Shown: positions 24,129-32,801, numbered from the stretch's first letter. The stretch is DNA of 64,000 bases from Methylobacterium sp. CB376 (GCF_029714205.1 NZ_CP121648.1:5777001-5841000); one strand, 5' to 3'. Notes: a model not told the origin generated them from the letters alone. Translations and numbers: made by a program.

Positions 24129-24723
24129 CGATCGCCTCGTGGTACATTTTCTCCACGTGCTCCCAGTTCACCAAGTTCTCGATGAAGGCCTTGAGGTAGT
24201 CGGGACGGCGATTGCGGTAGTCGATGTAGTAGGAATGCTCCCAGACGTCGACGCCGAGGATCGGCTTGGCCCCGTGCACCAGCGGGTTCTCGCCGTTGGG
24301 GGTCTTCATGATCTCGAGCTTGCCGTTCCGGACCGCGAGCCAGGCCCAGCCCGAGCCGAACTGCGACACGCCGGCCTGGATGAAATCCGCCTTGAACTTG
24401 TCGGCGCCGCCCAGATCCTCGGCGATCTTCTTCTCGAGCGCGCCCGGGATGGCGCCGCCGCCGTTCGGCTTCATCCATTGCCAGAAGTGGATGTGGTTGT
24501 AGTGCTGGCCCGCGTTGTTGAAGAGCGGCTGGTTCTGGCCGTAGGACGCCTTCACCACCTCCTCGACGGACTTGCCCGCCAGCTCCGACCCTTCGAGCAG
24601 CTTGTTGCCGGTATCGACGTAGGCCTTGTGGTGCTTGTCGTGGTGAAACTCGAGGGTTTCCTTCGACATGTAGGGCTGCAGCGCGTCGTAGGCGTAGGGC
24701 AGTTCGGGCAGCGTGAAGGCCAT
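24124..24723 (-). CDS. sodB: Fe/Mn superoxide dismutase
   Basis: Dismutates superoxide to oxygen and hydrogen peroxide. 199 residues from ATG 24723 (MAFTLPELPYAYDALQPYMS). The metal ligands are all visible: His in LEFHHDKHHKAYVD, His in QHYNHIHFWQWM, and Asp and His in LGVDVWEHSYYIDYRNRRPD. Glycine-rich GGGAIPGALEKKIAEDLGGA and the Ala/Gln pattern look more like iron-type SodB, but metal use cannot be fixed from sequence. GGAG lies about 9 nt before the ATG. The gene stands alone; its stop codon is part of the hairpin repeat. Confidence 0.97.
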   Translation of the reverse strand: MAFTLPELPYAYDALQPYMSKETLEFHHDKHHKAYVDTGNKLLEGSELAGKSVEEVVKASYGQNQPLFNNAGQHYNHIHFWQWMKPNGGGAIPGALEKKIAEDLGGADKFKADFIQAGVSQFGSGWAWLAVRNGKLEIMKTPNGENPLVHGAKPILGVDVWEHSYYIDYRNRRPDYLKAFIENLVNWEHVEKMYHEAIA

Positions 24724-24935
24724 GGTGTGTCTCCGCATCAAGAGGGCGGCGGACCCGCCGGCCGGCAGCCTCGCTGCGGCGCGGGATCCGGGCGTTAGGT
24801 AAGTCGCGCGGCGGCCTCCGGCAACGTGCCGCGGGGGCCGTCGGCCGGGCGAGCGGGCCGGCCCGGTTTTGAAAACCCGCCGCGGGCGCTTAATCTCGGC
24901 CGTAGGCGGCGAGGCCGCGCGGTTCGAGTGGTGTG

Positions 24936-25754
24936 ATGATCGGTGCGTTGTTCGCGCTCGCCCTGCTGATGATCCTGGGCGGGCTCGCCTCGGTGGTGCA
25001 GGGCATTCCCTACGTGCGGCTGGAGATCGGCTGGACCATGGTCATCGCCGGCACGGTCGGGGCCAGCGGCGGCGCGCTGCTCCTCGGCCTCGCGGTGGCG
25101 GTGACGCGCCTCGCGCGGATCGAGCGCCTGCTGGCGCAGCCCGCCGCGTCCGGCCCGCGCGCGGAACCCCACTCCTTTCCCGGCCCCGGCCCCGCGACGC
25201 GGCCAGCGGAGCCGCTGCCGCCCCCGCCCGCGATGCCGTTCCAGACGGCCGGTCCCGCCCCGGCGGGCCCAGGGAACGCCGGAACCAGCACGCCCGAGGG
25301 GACGGCGCCGGAGCCCGCGGCGGCCTCGGCCATCGCGGCGGCCCTCGGCGGGGCGGGGGTGGCCGGGGCGGCGGCCCTCGCGGCGCCCGCTCCGGCCGCG
25401 GCGCCCGACGCGGCCGCGGCCGACGCGGCCGCACCCGAGCTGCGCCTGACCCGGGCCGAGCCCGACCCGGCCGAGGAGCCGGAGCCCGCGCCGGCGGAGA
25501 CGCCGCCGGACTCCCCCGCGCCGGCGCCCTCCGCCGAGGCCGCCGAGACCGCGCCGGAGCCGGCTGCCCCTGAGGAGCCGGCCATCGTCGGCACCTACGC
25601 GTCGGGGGGCAACACCTACGTGATGTACGCGGACGGCACGATCGACGCGCAGACGCCGGGGGGCAAGTACCGGTTCACGTCGCTCGACGAGCTCAAGGTC
25701 TTCATCGCCGAGGGCGGCGAGGCCGGCGGGGAGATGCGCTCCGGCGCGGCCTGA
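24936..25754 (+). CDS. Hypothetical membrane-anchored Ala/Pro-rich protein
   Basis: 272 residues. Two N-terminal membrane helices (IGALFALALLMILGGLASVV and TMVIAGTVGASGGALLLGLA) are joined by a short loop. A long Pro/Ala/Glu-rich disordered stretch (about 75-215) follows. A small conserved-looking C-terminal domain reads ASGGNTYVMYADGTIDAQTP then GGKYRFTSLDELKVFIAEGG. That tail resembles short modules found in rhizobial hypothetical proteins. GTG 24933 or ATG 24936 starts. A GGTTTTGAAAACC palindrome sits about 70 nt upstream. Function unknown. Confidence 0.75.
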   Translation: MIGALFALALLMILGGLASVVQGIPYVRLEIGWTMVIAGTVGASGGALLLGLAVAVTRLARIERLLAQPAASGPRAEPHSFPGPGPATRPAEPLPPPPAMPFQTAGPAPAGPGNAGTSTPEGTAPEPAAASAIAAALGGAGVAGAAALAAPAPAAAPDAAAADAAAPELRLTRAEPDPAEEPEPAPAETPPDSPAPAPSAEAAETAPEPAAPEEPAIVGTYASGGNTYVMYADGTIDAQTPGGKYRFTSLDELKVFIAEGGEAGGEMRSGAA

Positions 25755-25852
25755 CCCGGGCCCGAGGGCGGCCTTTGCGACCGGGCCCGGCGAATGCTGG
25801 GATCGGTCCCGGGGGACCGGCCTGCCGCCCGCTCCCGCATTCGAGGTCGCCG

Positions 25853-26557
25853 ATGCCCGCTCCCATCCTCTCGCCCTCCCCCTCGCTCCCTGCCATGAAC
25901 CCCGTCCGCGCCGTCGTCTTCGACGCCTACGGCACCCTGTTCGACGTGCATTCCGCCGTGCAGCGCCACGCCGCCGCCCTGGGGCCGCAGGCGGCGAGCC
26001 TCTCCGAGACCTGGCGGCAGAAGCAGCTCGAATACAGCTGGGTCCTGTCGCTGATCGGGCGCTACGCCCCGTTCCGCCGCCTGACCGAGCAGGCCCTCGA
26101 CACCGCGCTCGCCCTGCACCCGGGCGTCGATCCGGCCCTGCGGCCGGCGCTCCTCGACGCCTACCGGACCCTCGACGCCTATCCGGAGGTTCCCGCCACC
26201 CTCGAAGCGCTGCGGGCGCGGGGGCTGCGGACCGCGATCCTGTCGAACGGCGACGGGCCGATGCTCGACGAGGCCGTGCGCGCCGCCCGGCTCGGGCCGC
26301 TGCTCGACGCCGTGCTCTCGGTCGATCCGGCCGGGATCTTCAAGACCAGTCCGCGCGCCTACGCGCTGGCCACCGCGCATCTCGGACTCGCCGCCCCGGA
26401 GATCCTGTTCGTCTCCTCGAACCGCTGGGACGTGGCGGGGGCCTGCGCCTTCGGCCTCGCGCCGGTCTGGGTCAACCGCGCGGGCCGTCCCGACGAGTAC
26501 GCGGACCTGCCCCCGGTCCGGGTGATCGACCGGCTCGACGCGCTCCTGTCCGGCTGA
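25853..26557 (+). CDS. Haloacid dehalogenase type II (HAD superfamily)
   Basis: 234 residues from ATG 25853 (GAGGT ribosome site); the MNPVRAVVFD start at 25895 is an alternative. HAD motif 1 AVVFDAYGTLFDVHSAVQRH contains the nucleophile Asp. The cap helix has WRQKQLEYSWVLSLIGRYAP, motif 2 is LRTAILSNGDGPML, and motif 3/4 is FKTSPRAYALA then FVSSNRWDVAGACAFGLAPV. The RxxxLxYxW cap and the SxNxxD region are those of L-2-haloacid dehalogenases that hydrolyse 2-haloalkanoates. It reads in the same direction as the L,D-transpeptidase downstream. Confidence 0.93.
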   Translation: MPAPILSPSPSLPAMNPVRAVVFDAYGTLFDVHSAVQRHAAALGPQAASLSETWRQKQLEYSWVLSLIGRYAPFRRLTEQALDTALALHPGVDPALRPALLDAYRTLDAYPEVPATLEALRARGLRTAILSNGDGPMLDEAVRAARLGPLLDAVLSVDPAGIFKTSPRAYALATAHLGLAAPEILFVSSNRWDVAGACAFGLAPVWVNRAGRPDEYADLPPVRVIDRLDALLSG

Positions 26558-26633
26558 GCCGGGCGCGGGCTGCCCCAAGATCCCCACGATGGCGTGCGAG
26601 AGCCCCGCGGCGGCAGGGGGAGCGGGAGGACGG

Positions 26634-27881
26634 ATGGCGAGGTCTCGCGCGAGGATCCTGGCGCTGGTCGCCGCCGCGCTGGCGCTGCTGCCGGCCGGCC
26701 CCGGCCGGGCCGCGCCCGCCCCCAAGCACCTCCCTGCCAAGCACCTCTCTGCCAAGCACCTGGCCCCGATCCCGGGGCCGACCCTCGCCCTGATGGCCGC
26801 GCGGGGCACCGCGCCGGGCGCCCCGATCCTGATGCGCGCCTTCAAGAAGGAGGCCGAGATCGAGGTCTGGACGCGCGGCGCCGACGGGCGCTTCGCGCAC
26901 CTCAAGACCTTCCCGATCTGCCGCTGGTCGGGCCAGCTCGGCCCCAAGCGGAGGAGCGGCGACCGCCAGGCGCCGGAGGGTTTCTACAGCATCCGCCCGG
27001 CGCAGATGAACCCGAATTCCCGCTACTACCTGTCCTTCGACGTCGGCTACCCCAACGCCTACGACCGGGCGCATGGCGGCACCGGATCCGCCCTGATGGT
27101 GCACGGCACCTGCTCCTCGGCCGGGTGCTTCGCCATGACCGACGCGCAGGTGAGCGAGATCTTCGCGCTCGCCCGCGAGGCCTTCGCGGGCGGGCAGGCC
27201 GCCTTCCAGTTCCAGGCCTATCCGTTCCGGATGAGCGCCGCCGCGCTGGCGCGGCATCGCCTTGACCCCAACATCGATTTCTGGCGCCAGCTCAAGGAGG
27301 GGGCGGACCGCTTCGAGGCGACCGGCCGCGAGCCGCTCGTCACCGTCGCGGGCGGGCGCTACGCCTTCGCGCCCTATCCGGACCCGGCCGTGGAGGCGGC
27401 CGCCCAGGCCCACCACGCCGCCGAGGAGGCGAGGATCGGCGACCTCGTGGCGCGGGGGATCGAGGCGGTGCGCACCACCTACGCGGATGGCGGCCAGCAC
27501 CCCGTCTTCGCGGCGCTGCTGCGCCGGGGCGCGCCCCTCGGCGAGGTCAGCCGGCCGGAGGCGCTCGCCTTCGCGGGCCACGAGGTGGTGACGATCCCGG
27601 CCCACCGCGTCCGCCTCGCCGCCCCTCCCCCGTCCGCGCCGGTGCTCATCCCGCTGCCGGTGATCGCGACCGAGCCGTCCCTCTTCGCCCGCACGCCCCT
27701 GGCGGAGGGCGCGACGCGGCTCTCCCTGGCGCTGCCGGCCCCGGCGGGCCGGCCGCTCCTCGTCGGCGCGCCGCGCCTCGGCGCCGAGCCGACCCGGTTC
27801 GACCCGTTGCGGGCCGATCCCAACTGGCTCGCCGCGGCCCAGGGGCCGCGCCCCCAGGAGCGGCTCAGCGCCCTGCCCTGA
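26634..27881 (+). CDS. L,D-transpeptidase (YkuD/YafK-type), exported
   Basis: 415 residues. Signal peptide MARSRARILALVAAALALLP, then a KHLPAKHLSAKHL triple repeat (three near-identical 15-bp units). The catalytic region holds EIEVWTRGADGRFAHLKTFP, QAPEGFYSIRPAQMNPNSRY and the active-site segment MVHGTCSSAGCFAMTDAQVS, with His-Gly and the catalytic Ser-x-Gly-Cys. Such enzymes cross-link peptidoglycan or attach lipoproteins to it. The C-terminal third (about residues 260-415) is Pro/Ala-rich without a recognised domain. ATG 26634 has a GGGAGGAC ribosome site. Confidence 0.93.
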   Translation: MARSRARILALVAAALALLPAGPGRAAPAPKHLPAKHLSAKHLAPIPGPTLALMAARGTAPGAPILMRAFKKEAEIEVWTRGADGRFAHLKTFPICRWSGQLGPKRRSGDRQAPEGFYSIRPAQMNPNSRYYLSFDVGYPNAYDRAHGGTGSALMVHGTCSSAGCFAMTDAQVSEIFALAREAFAGGQAAFQFQAYPFRMSAAALARHRLDPNIDFWRQLKEGADRFEATGREPLVTVAGGRYAFAPYPDPAVEAAAQAHHAAEEARIGDLVARGIEAVRTTYADGGQHPVFAALLRRGAPLGEVSRPEALAFAGHEVVTIPAHRVRLAAPPPSAPVLIPLPVIATEPSLFARTPLAEGATRLSLALPAPAGRPLLVGAPRLGAEPTRFDPLRADPNWLAAAQGPRPQERLSALP

Positions 27882-27889
27882 CGGGGCCC

Positions 27890-28504
27890 TCACGGGCGGG
27901 AGGGCCCGTCCTCGCGCCCGGGAACAGCCGGATGCGACGCCGCTCCCGGGAAGGGCGGGGCCCGGCCGGAGCCGCGGCGCCAGAGCACCAGCGGCGCCCC
28001 GAGGGGCACGCGCCAGCGCCCCCGCGCCAGCGGGTGGATCGGGGCCCCCTCGGCCGTCAGCCCGAAGGCGTAGAGGTCGTGCGCCCCGTCCAGCGTGAGC
28101 GCCGCGACGAGGCGCTCCTGGTCCGGCCCCGGCGCAAGGAGCGTTCCCCAGGCCGCGACGCGCAGGGGCGCCGCCGAGGCGAGCGCCCGGATGACGGCGA
28201 GGTTCGCCTCGCGCCGCGCCGCGCGGGCCGCGGGGGTCAGGCCCGCGAGCCAGCGGCGCAGCGCCTCCGGATGCGGGGTGATGCGGTCCTCGGCATTGAC
28301 GAGCGTGTAGCCGCCGATCCCCGGCCGGCCCCGGAGCAGGGCCACGAGCCGGCAATTGGTCGGGTCCTGGCGCGCGGCATCCGCCCGGCTCGGATTGGCC
28401 GCGCAGACCAGGGCGCGGGGCGCGTCCGACCACCAGCGGTCGAGGCGCGGACGGTGCTGCCCGCAGGCGCTGAAGGTGGCCGAGCCTTGGATCGCGAGGC
28501 CCAC
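27890..28504 (-). CDS. DUF1643 domain protein
   Basis: About 204 residues. The start of the conserved domain is near GSATFSACGQHRPRLDRWWS. LVCAANPSRADAARQDPTNC is the signature (N-P-S-x-A-D-A, then D-P-T), followed by YTLVNAEDRITPHPEALRRW and VRALASAAPLRVAAWGTLLA-like core. GTG 28504 is preferred over the open-frame start at 28567, which would leave an unconserved leader. DUF1643 proteins have no established biochemical role; they are often found in mobile or accessory DNA. The gene converges on the L,D-transpeptidase with 8 nt between the stops. Confidence 0.8.
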   Translation of the reverse strand: MGLAIQGSATFSACGQHRPRLDRWWSDAPRALVCAANPSRADAARQDPTNCRLVALLRGRPGIGGYTLVNAEDRITPHPEALRRWLAGLTPAARAARREANLAVIRALASAAPLRVAAWGTLLAPGPDQERLVAALTLDGAHDLYAFGLTAEGAPIHPLARGRWRVPLGAPLVLWRRGSGRAPPFPGAASHPAVPGREDGPSRP

Positions 28505-28690
28505 GGTGCCCCCCGTCAGCCGCGACGGGGCGGAGGGGCCGCCGCGCCGGTCCGGACCGCACCGCATCCCCGCGTGCGCCAGTGCCGGCGCGGCCGCAGG
28601 CGCGGCCCGCGCGCTGACGCGCCGGTCCGGCCGCTCGGAACCGGAGGTCGGCGCCGGCCATTACTCGGACAGATCGGAGGAACACCTGTC

Positions 28691-28930
28691 ATGAAGCTCA
28701 TGAACCGACGAACGACCTTGGTGCTGAGCCTGCTCGGAGCGGCCATGCTGGCGCAGGCGACGGAGACGCCGCAGAAGAGCCGCGAGCAGGCGCCGAACAT
28801 GCCGGCCCCGGCTCAGACCCTGCCCGAGCGGGTCAGGCCCGCCGATCCGGGCACCACCGGCACCACGGCACCCCGGCCCGCCGACCCGGACCACACCGCC
28901 CCGAGCAACGCGGGCGCGCAGCGCACCTGA
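28691..28930 (+). CDS. Small exported proline-rich protein
   Basis: 79 residues from ATG 28691 with a GGAGG ribosome site. The N-terminal MKLMNRRTTLVLSLLGAAML is a clear signal sequence (likely cut after AQA). The remainder is Pro/Thr/Gln-rich and disordered (QAPNMPAPAQTLPERVRPAD). It looks like a small secreted or periplasmic protein, without a recognised family. It stands alone between DUF1643 and lipB. Confidence 0.7.
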   Translation: MKLMNRRTTLVLSLLGAAMLAQATETPQKSREQAPNMPAPAQTLPERVRPADPGTTGTTAPRPADPDHTAPSNAGAQRT

Positions 28931-28993
28931 TCCGCCCGGCCCGAATCCGGCGCCCCGGCGCGGGTTGGGCGCCCTCGGCGCGGGTGCGGCGCC

Positions 28994-29701
28994 TCAGGCG
29001 AGGATCGTCTCGCCGAACACCTCCTCGAAGCGCGCGCGCAGCACCGCGTCCACCTCCGGCATCGTCACCGGGCGGCCGAGATCGACGAGGCTCGTGACCC
29101 CGTGCGCCCGCACCCCGCAGGGCACGATCCCGTCGAAATGGGTCAGGTCCGGCTCGACGTTGAGGCTGATGCCGTGGAAGGTCACCCAGCGGCGCACCCG
29201 GATCCCGATCGCCGCGATCTTGTCCTCGACCCCCTCCCCCTTCTCGGGCCGGCGCACCCAGACGCCGACGCGGTCCTCCCGCCGCTCGCCCCGCACCGTG
29301 AAGGCGTCGAGGGTGGCGATCAGCCACGTCTCCAGGGCCGCCACGTAGAGCCGCAGGTCGGGCCGGCGCCGGTTGAGGTCGAGCATGACGTAGGCCACCC
29401 GCTGGCCCGGCCCGTGATAGGTGAATTGCCCGCCCCGCCCGGTGCGGTGGACCGGGAAGCGGTCGGGCGCCACCAGGTCCGCCTCCTTGGCCGAAGTGCC
29501 GGCCGTGTAGAGGGGCGGGTGCTCCACCAGCCAGACGCGCTCGCGCGCCTCGCCCCGCGCGATGGCGGCGGCGCGGGCCTCCATGGCGGCCTCGGCCTCC
29601 CGGTAAGCGGTGAGGCCCTCGCTCACCGCCCACTCGACGGGCGGCGCGCCGGGCGGGGGCGGCAGGGCGTGCGGCAGCACGGAGAGGCGGGCGTTTACCA
29701 A
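28994..29701 (-). CDS. lipB: Octanoyltransferase (lipoate biosynthesis)
   Basis: Transfers octanoyl from acyl carrier protein to the lipoyl domains of 2-oxoacid dehydrogenases and the glycine cleavage system. 235 residues. Conserved parts are [20 protein letters not shown], then [20 protein letters not shown], the LipB signature around R-G-G-x-x-[27 protein letters not shown] contains the catalytic Lys region, and [15 protein letters not shown] the conserved Cys. The start is TTG 29701 with AGAGGG upstream, or GTG 29680. Divergent from fliN with 32 nt between starts. Family is certain. Confidence 0.96.
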   Translation of the reverse strand: MVNARLSVLPHALPPPPGAPPVEWAVSEGLTAYREAEAAMEARAAAIARGEARERVWLVEHPPLYTAGTSAKEADLVAPDRFPVHRTGRGGQFTYHGPGQRVAYVMLDLNRRRPDLRLYVAALETWLIATLDAFTVRGERREDRVGVWVRRPEKGEGVEDKIAAIGIRVRRWVTFHGISLNVEPDLTHFDGIVPCGVRAHGVTSLVDLGRPVTMPEVDAVLRARFEEVFGETILA

Positions 29702-29733
29702 GGCTTCACCCTCTTGGCGAAAAGCTCGGATCC

Positions 29734-30063
29734 GTGTGGCGTGGCGGGGCGGAGCACGTGGCGGTTCTCGAAGAGCTCAAGGTGGATCTCACGGTCGTGC
29801 TCGGCCGGACCCGGATGCCGATCCACATGCTGTTGCGCATGGGGCGCGGCGCGGTGATCGAACTCGATGCGACCGATTCCGATATGGTCGATATCCTGGC
29901 CAACGACCACCCGATCGCCCGCGGGCAGATCGTGGTGACGGGCAACCGCATCTCCGTGGAGGTGACGGAGCTGATCCGCAAGGCCGACGTGGTGCGCGAG
30001 CCCGGCGTGCGCGTCGGCGAGGGCGCCGGCGCCCTCCTGAGCGAGGCCCCGACCCCGCCGTGA
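29734..30063 (+). CDS. FliN/SpoA-domain flagellar-switch-like protein
   Basis: 109 residues, a single SpoA (FliN C-terminal) domain: [40 protein letters not shown], then [20 protein letters not shown] and [13 protein letters not shown]. This is the FliN fold that builds the flagellar switch C-ring, where FliN normally partners FliM. No flagellar genes are near, so it may be an orphan motor component. GTG 29734 is the open-frame start, but GTG 29758 has GGAG close by and is a fair alternative. Confidence 0.85.
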   Translation: MWRGGAEHVAVLEELKVDLTVVLGRTRMPIHMLLRMGRGAVIELDATDSDMVDILANDHPIARGQIVVTGNRISVEVTELIRKADVVREPGVRVGEGAGALLSEAPTPP

Positions 30064-30184
30064 TCCGGCCCGGACGATTTTCGGTCCGGAGCGCTTGTGA
30101 CCCCGGATTCGATCTGCTATTGGCTGCGCCGCTTCGATGGGTTTCACCCCCGAACCGCCGGCTCCGCCGACGAGGAAGCGCTCC

Positions 30185-30269
30185 GCGGCCGTGGCGGAAT
30201 TGGTAGACGCGCTAGCTTGAGGTGCTAGTTGGGCAACCAGTGGAGGTTCGAGTCCTCTCGGCCGCACCA
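30185..30269 (+). tRNA. tRNA-Leu(GAG)
   Basis: Acceptor GCGGCCG pairs with CGGCCGC. The anticodon arm CTAGC-TTGAGGT-GCTAG gives anticodon GAG. The long variable arm (TTGGGCAACCA) marks a class II leucine tRNA. The T arm is GAGG-TTCGAGT-CCTC. CCA is encoded (30267-30269). A gene-poor tract begins right after its 3' end. Confidence 0.96.
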
Positions 30270-30631
30270 TCCTTGAAAGCCATTGCAGGCCAAAAGGTTG
30301 GTGCCAGACATTGGCTTCCGGGGTTGACCGCACCTGCACTGCGGTCCTCCGCATGGCCGTCCCGATGGCACGCCGCGGGACGGACTCCGCATCGGGGTCT
30401 GGTATCTTCGCCAGCGCACCCCAGCCGACCTTCTCAAGCTTAAGGGACTGCAAGTCTCGCTCCCCGTGGCCGGTACCTCTGCCACGGTGAAGATCGTTGC
30501 GATGGTGCTCGTCTCACTCAGGACCAGGGAGCCGGCTGAAGCCCGGACCCGTCAGGCTGGCGCGGACGCTGCCCCGACGCAGGTCTGGGATGCGCGAAGC
30601 AGGGGACCGTCCCCGCTCACGCAGCGCCAAG
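30270..30631. other. Gene-poor tract after tRNA-Leu, nothing recognised
   Basis: No protein-like frame with a ribosome site was found. I saw no integrase and no second copy of the tRNA 3' end, so an attachment site cannot be shown. The start of the tract directly at a tRNA 3' end is the usual geometry of an integration site. Confidence 0.45.
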
Positions 30632-30868
30632 TCACAGCCCTCGCTGGCTAAGCACGTCCTGCGCAGCCCGCCCCTCGAAGGCATAGCCCACCTGCCCCCG
30701 GTGGGAGCCGTCCACGATGCCCTGAGCGTGACTGACGCGAATGGCCCAGCGTGCCTCCAACTGCCCGCGCAGCGGGCTCTCCCTGTCCTTCTCGACACGA
30801 GCCCCCGCGAGGCGCCGGTACGAGCCCAGGACGGCCTCCGCAACGCCCACCTGATCGGACCGCCCCAT
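30632..30868 (-). CDS. Hypothetical protein, 78 residues
   Basis: Starts at ATG 30868 with ACGGAGGGC just upstream, a good ribosome site. The sequence MGRSDQVGVAEAVLGSYRRL continues with AGARVEKDRESPLRGQLEAR and ends EGRAAQDVLSQRGL. Composition is protein-like (helical, mixed charge) in contrast to the overlapping frames, which are Arg/Pro/Ala shadows. No family is recognised. It may be a small gene left from the element proposed for this tract. Confidence 0.35.
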   Translation of the reverse strand: MGRSDQVGVAEAVLGSYRRLAGARVEKDRESPLRGQLEARWAIRVSHAQGIVDGSHRGQVGYAFEGRAAQDVLSQRGL

Positions 30869-31070
30869 GCCCTCCGTAGACGCGCCGTGTCAGCCTTGCC
30901 GTACAGACTGAACCGTGACGCAGCCGGGAATGAACCGCCCAGTGCGCGGCACATACGTGACATATGCACCCCAAGATTCGTAGCCGTCCTCCGAGAGCCA
31001 TTAGGCACATAATAGACGATATGTGAGACAGATTAGAGACTTATGGCGGCCAATACACCCGTTTCATCTC

Positions 31071-31463
31071 TCATCTCAGCACCCAGATAGACATAACGAT
31101 CAAGATAGTTGCACTGATGGCGTGAAGCCCGATCTGCCACCAGGCGGCGGTGCCCACCGACAAGACGAGGGTGACATCACAGACCGGAATGAGGACGGTT
31201 GCGCTCAGGACGATGCCCACCGCACGTCTGGACGAGAAGCAGACGAGCCCGGCCAGATAGAGGGCCAAGGCAGCGTCTCGGAAACCGATGGCACGCAGAT
31301 ACGCATCAGAGACATTGCCAGGAGCCGGTATGCCGAAGATCGAAGCTCCGGCGGTCGGGGCTGCGATGAACAGGCCGCTCAGGCACAAGAACACCGCCGC
31401 GAGGCCCAGGACGGCCCAGAAGCTCAGCTCTGAACTGGATAGGTGTTGGTCGGCAGAAGCCAC
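31071..31463 (-). CDS. DUF4267 integral membrane protein
   Basis: 130 residues with four predicted membrane helices: FWAVLGLAAVFLCLSGLFIA, DAALALYLAGLVCF, AVGIVLSATVLIPVCDVTLV, and the C-terminal GLHAISATILIVMSIWVLR. The IFGIPAPGNVSDAYLRAIGF segment with its A-I-G-F-R-D is the hallmark of DUF4267. GTG 31463 was chosen because GGAGGAGG lies 6 nt upstream; the open frame continues to 31598 with unconserved Arg-rich sequence. Function unknown. Confidence 0.8.
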   Translation of the reverse strand: MASADQHLSSSELSFWAVLGLAAVFLCLSGLFIAAPTAGASIFGIPAPGNVSDAYLRAIGFRDAALALYLAGLVCFSSRRAVGIVLSATVLIPVCDVTLVLSVGTAAWWQIGLHAISATILIVMSIWVLR

Positions 31464-31711
31464 GCTGGCCCTCCTCCGGCTGCGTGAGGTCAACCGTGGA
31501 GGGCGCCTGCGGTGTCGTGCCCAGGCGCCTTGAGACCACGTCCATCTCCTGCCTGACAGGCGCAAGGGCACCGAATCTGGCAGCGAGGGCGGCATCACGT
31601 GCCGAACGTGCTCCGCGTGTGAGCCGAACTATGAAGCCCGTGGACGGATGTAAGCTTCGCTCGCCTCCGCGCCTTGTCCTCAGTACGCTTAGCAGCAAGG
31701 AGGCGTGCTGA

Positions 31712-32068
31712 ATGAAGGCAATGCATGCAGTCTGCCACTACAAGAACGGCAGACCAGACAACCTATTTCAAGTTGGAAAAGGTCAGGGAGTTTTTAAATC
31801 GGGATATTGGAGAATTCCTCCAGAAGAGGCGCTCGCCTTACGGGGTGGGTGGCTCTACCTTCATGAGACCAGCAATAAGCCTGCCTACTTTGTAGCTCGT
31901 ATTGAGGAGGTAGGAGAGCCTGACGGCGAAGGCAAATATAACTTATCAGTTAAAAAGGAAATTCTGAGAATAGAGGTAGCCTGGAGGGGCATCACTCCTA
32001 CTCAGAGTAGGTATGTCAGTATCGTAGAGGCCGATCGGCCGCATGAGGCTGGCAGCCGCATGAGGTAG
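31712..32068 (+). CDS. Hypothetical protein in AT-rich DNA
   Basis: 118 residues from ATG 31712 with a strong AAGGAGG ribosome site. The codons are clearly richer in A/T at third positions than the surrounding genes (runs such as AATATAACTTATCAG), so horizontal acquisition is likely. The sequence MKAMHAVCHYKNGRPDNLFQ, then GYWRIPPEEALALRGGWLYL and AYFVARIEEVGEPDGEGKYN, looks like a compact beta-rich domain, possibly nucleic-acid-binding, but I do not recognise a family. Frame and composition make it a convincing gene. Confidence 0.75.
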   Translation: MKAMHAVCHYKNGRPDNLFQVGKGQGVFKSGYWRIPPEEALALRGGWLYLHETSNKPAYFVARIEEVGEPDGEGKYNLSVKKEILRIEVAWRGITPTQSRYVSIVEADRPHEAGSRMR

Positions 32069-32104
32069 GCGCCTGCTTCGCCTCAAGCTCCTGTCCAGCC
32101 ACCA

Positions 32105-32332
32105 TCACGCAGCTTCCGGGTTCAACGCCCGGTGCACCGACCCGCGACCGATGCCGAGTTCCTCGCCGATGGCGGCCGGACCCGTTCCGGTGGCGTGAAG
32201 CTCCCTGACCTTCTCAGCAGGCCCCCATGCAGGGCGCCCCTTGCCGGCATAGACCCCGGCAGCCTTGACCTCAAGCTGGCGGACGATGTCTGCGAGGTCA
32301 GCATGAGACTCCTCAGAGCGGCCACCATCCAC
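32105..32332 (-). pseudogene. C-terminal fragment of a serine recombinase/resolvase
   Basis: 75 residues. The C-terminal part GKGRPAWGPAEKVRELHATG then TGPAAIGEELGIGRGSVHRA matches the DNA-binding helix-turn-helix tail of resolvase/invertase proteins (G-R-P, x-x-I-x-x-x-L-G-I-x-R-x-S-V-x-R). The catalytic Ser domain, normally about 120 residues before it, is absent. It is therefore a remnant, strand-minus, and supports past mobile DNA between tRNA-Leu and pheT. Confidence 0.65.
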
Positions 32333-32459
32333 CGAAGGTACGGTATGATAAACATTCTGAGGGCGGCCCTGTCATGGAACCAGCACCCGACTGCAGCCTT
32401 ACTGGCCCAGGCGCATCTCGGAAGGTGGCGCTTAGCAACGTGCCAGACGGGGGTGCTTC

Positions 32460-32687
32460 ATGCCTTCACACGACGCGCACGGGTTCTCGCAGCCTTCTCA
32501 GGGCAACCTGCTCTTCAGAGCCATCAAGAACGACTGGATTGCAGGCGAGCTTTGGCGGTTTGCGGCTGACCTGACCGAGCAGGGACTTCTCGACCAAGCG
32601 GCGGAACTCAGGGCGGAGTCACGGGCGGCCCGTGTGGCCGCGATGCAGTGCCGAGCCAGGGCCGGGTTGTTCTCAGTCCTGAGTTGA
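32460..32687 (+). CDS. Hypothetical protein, 75 residues
   Basis: Begins MPSHDAHGFSQPSQGNLLFR, followed by a helical stretch LWRFAADLTEQGLLDQAAEL and RAESRAARVAAMQCRARAGL. Composition is natural rather than shadow-like. ATG 32460 has a weak GGGGG site. It lies beside the resolvase fragment in the same gene-poor tract. No family recognised. Confidence 0.4.
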   Translation: MPSHDAHGFSQPSQGNLLFRAIKNDWIAGELWRFAADLTEQGLLDQAAELRAESRAARVAAMQCRARAGLFSVLS

Positions 32688-32801
32688 CCTCTATCAGAGG
32701 GGTAAGCTGCGCGGACACCTGGGGGCGCGGGCGCTGCACCGCGGCGGCCCGGTTCCGCGACCCGACGCATGGTGCCGACGGGCACCCGGGAACGAGCCCC
32801 C

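Noticed and set aside
30514..31012. Larger overlapping frames around the 78-residue hypothetical
   Set aside because: They are Arg/Gly/Ser-rich shadows; only the 30632-30868 frame has a ribosome site and natural composition.
30259..32700. A duplicated tRNA-Leu 3' end as attachment site
   Set aside because: I looked for GGTTCGAGTCCTCTCGGC or a close variant in 30270-33000 and found none, so integration is only suggested by position.
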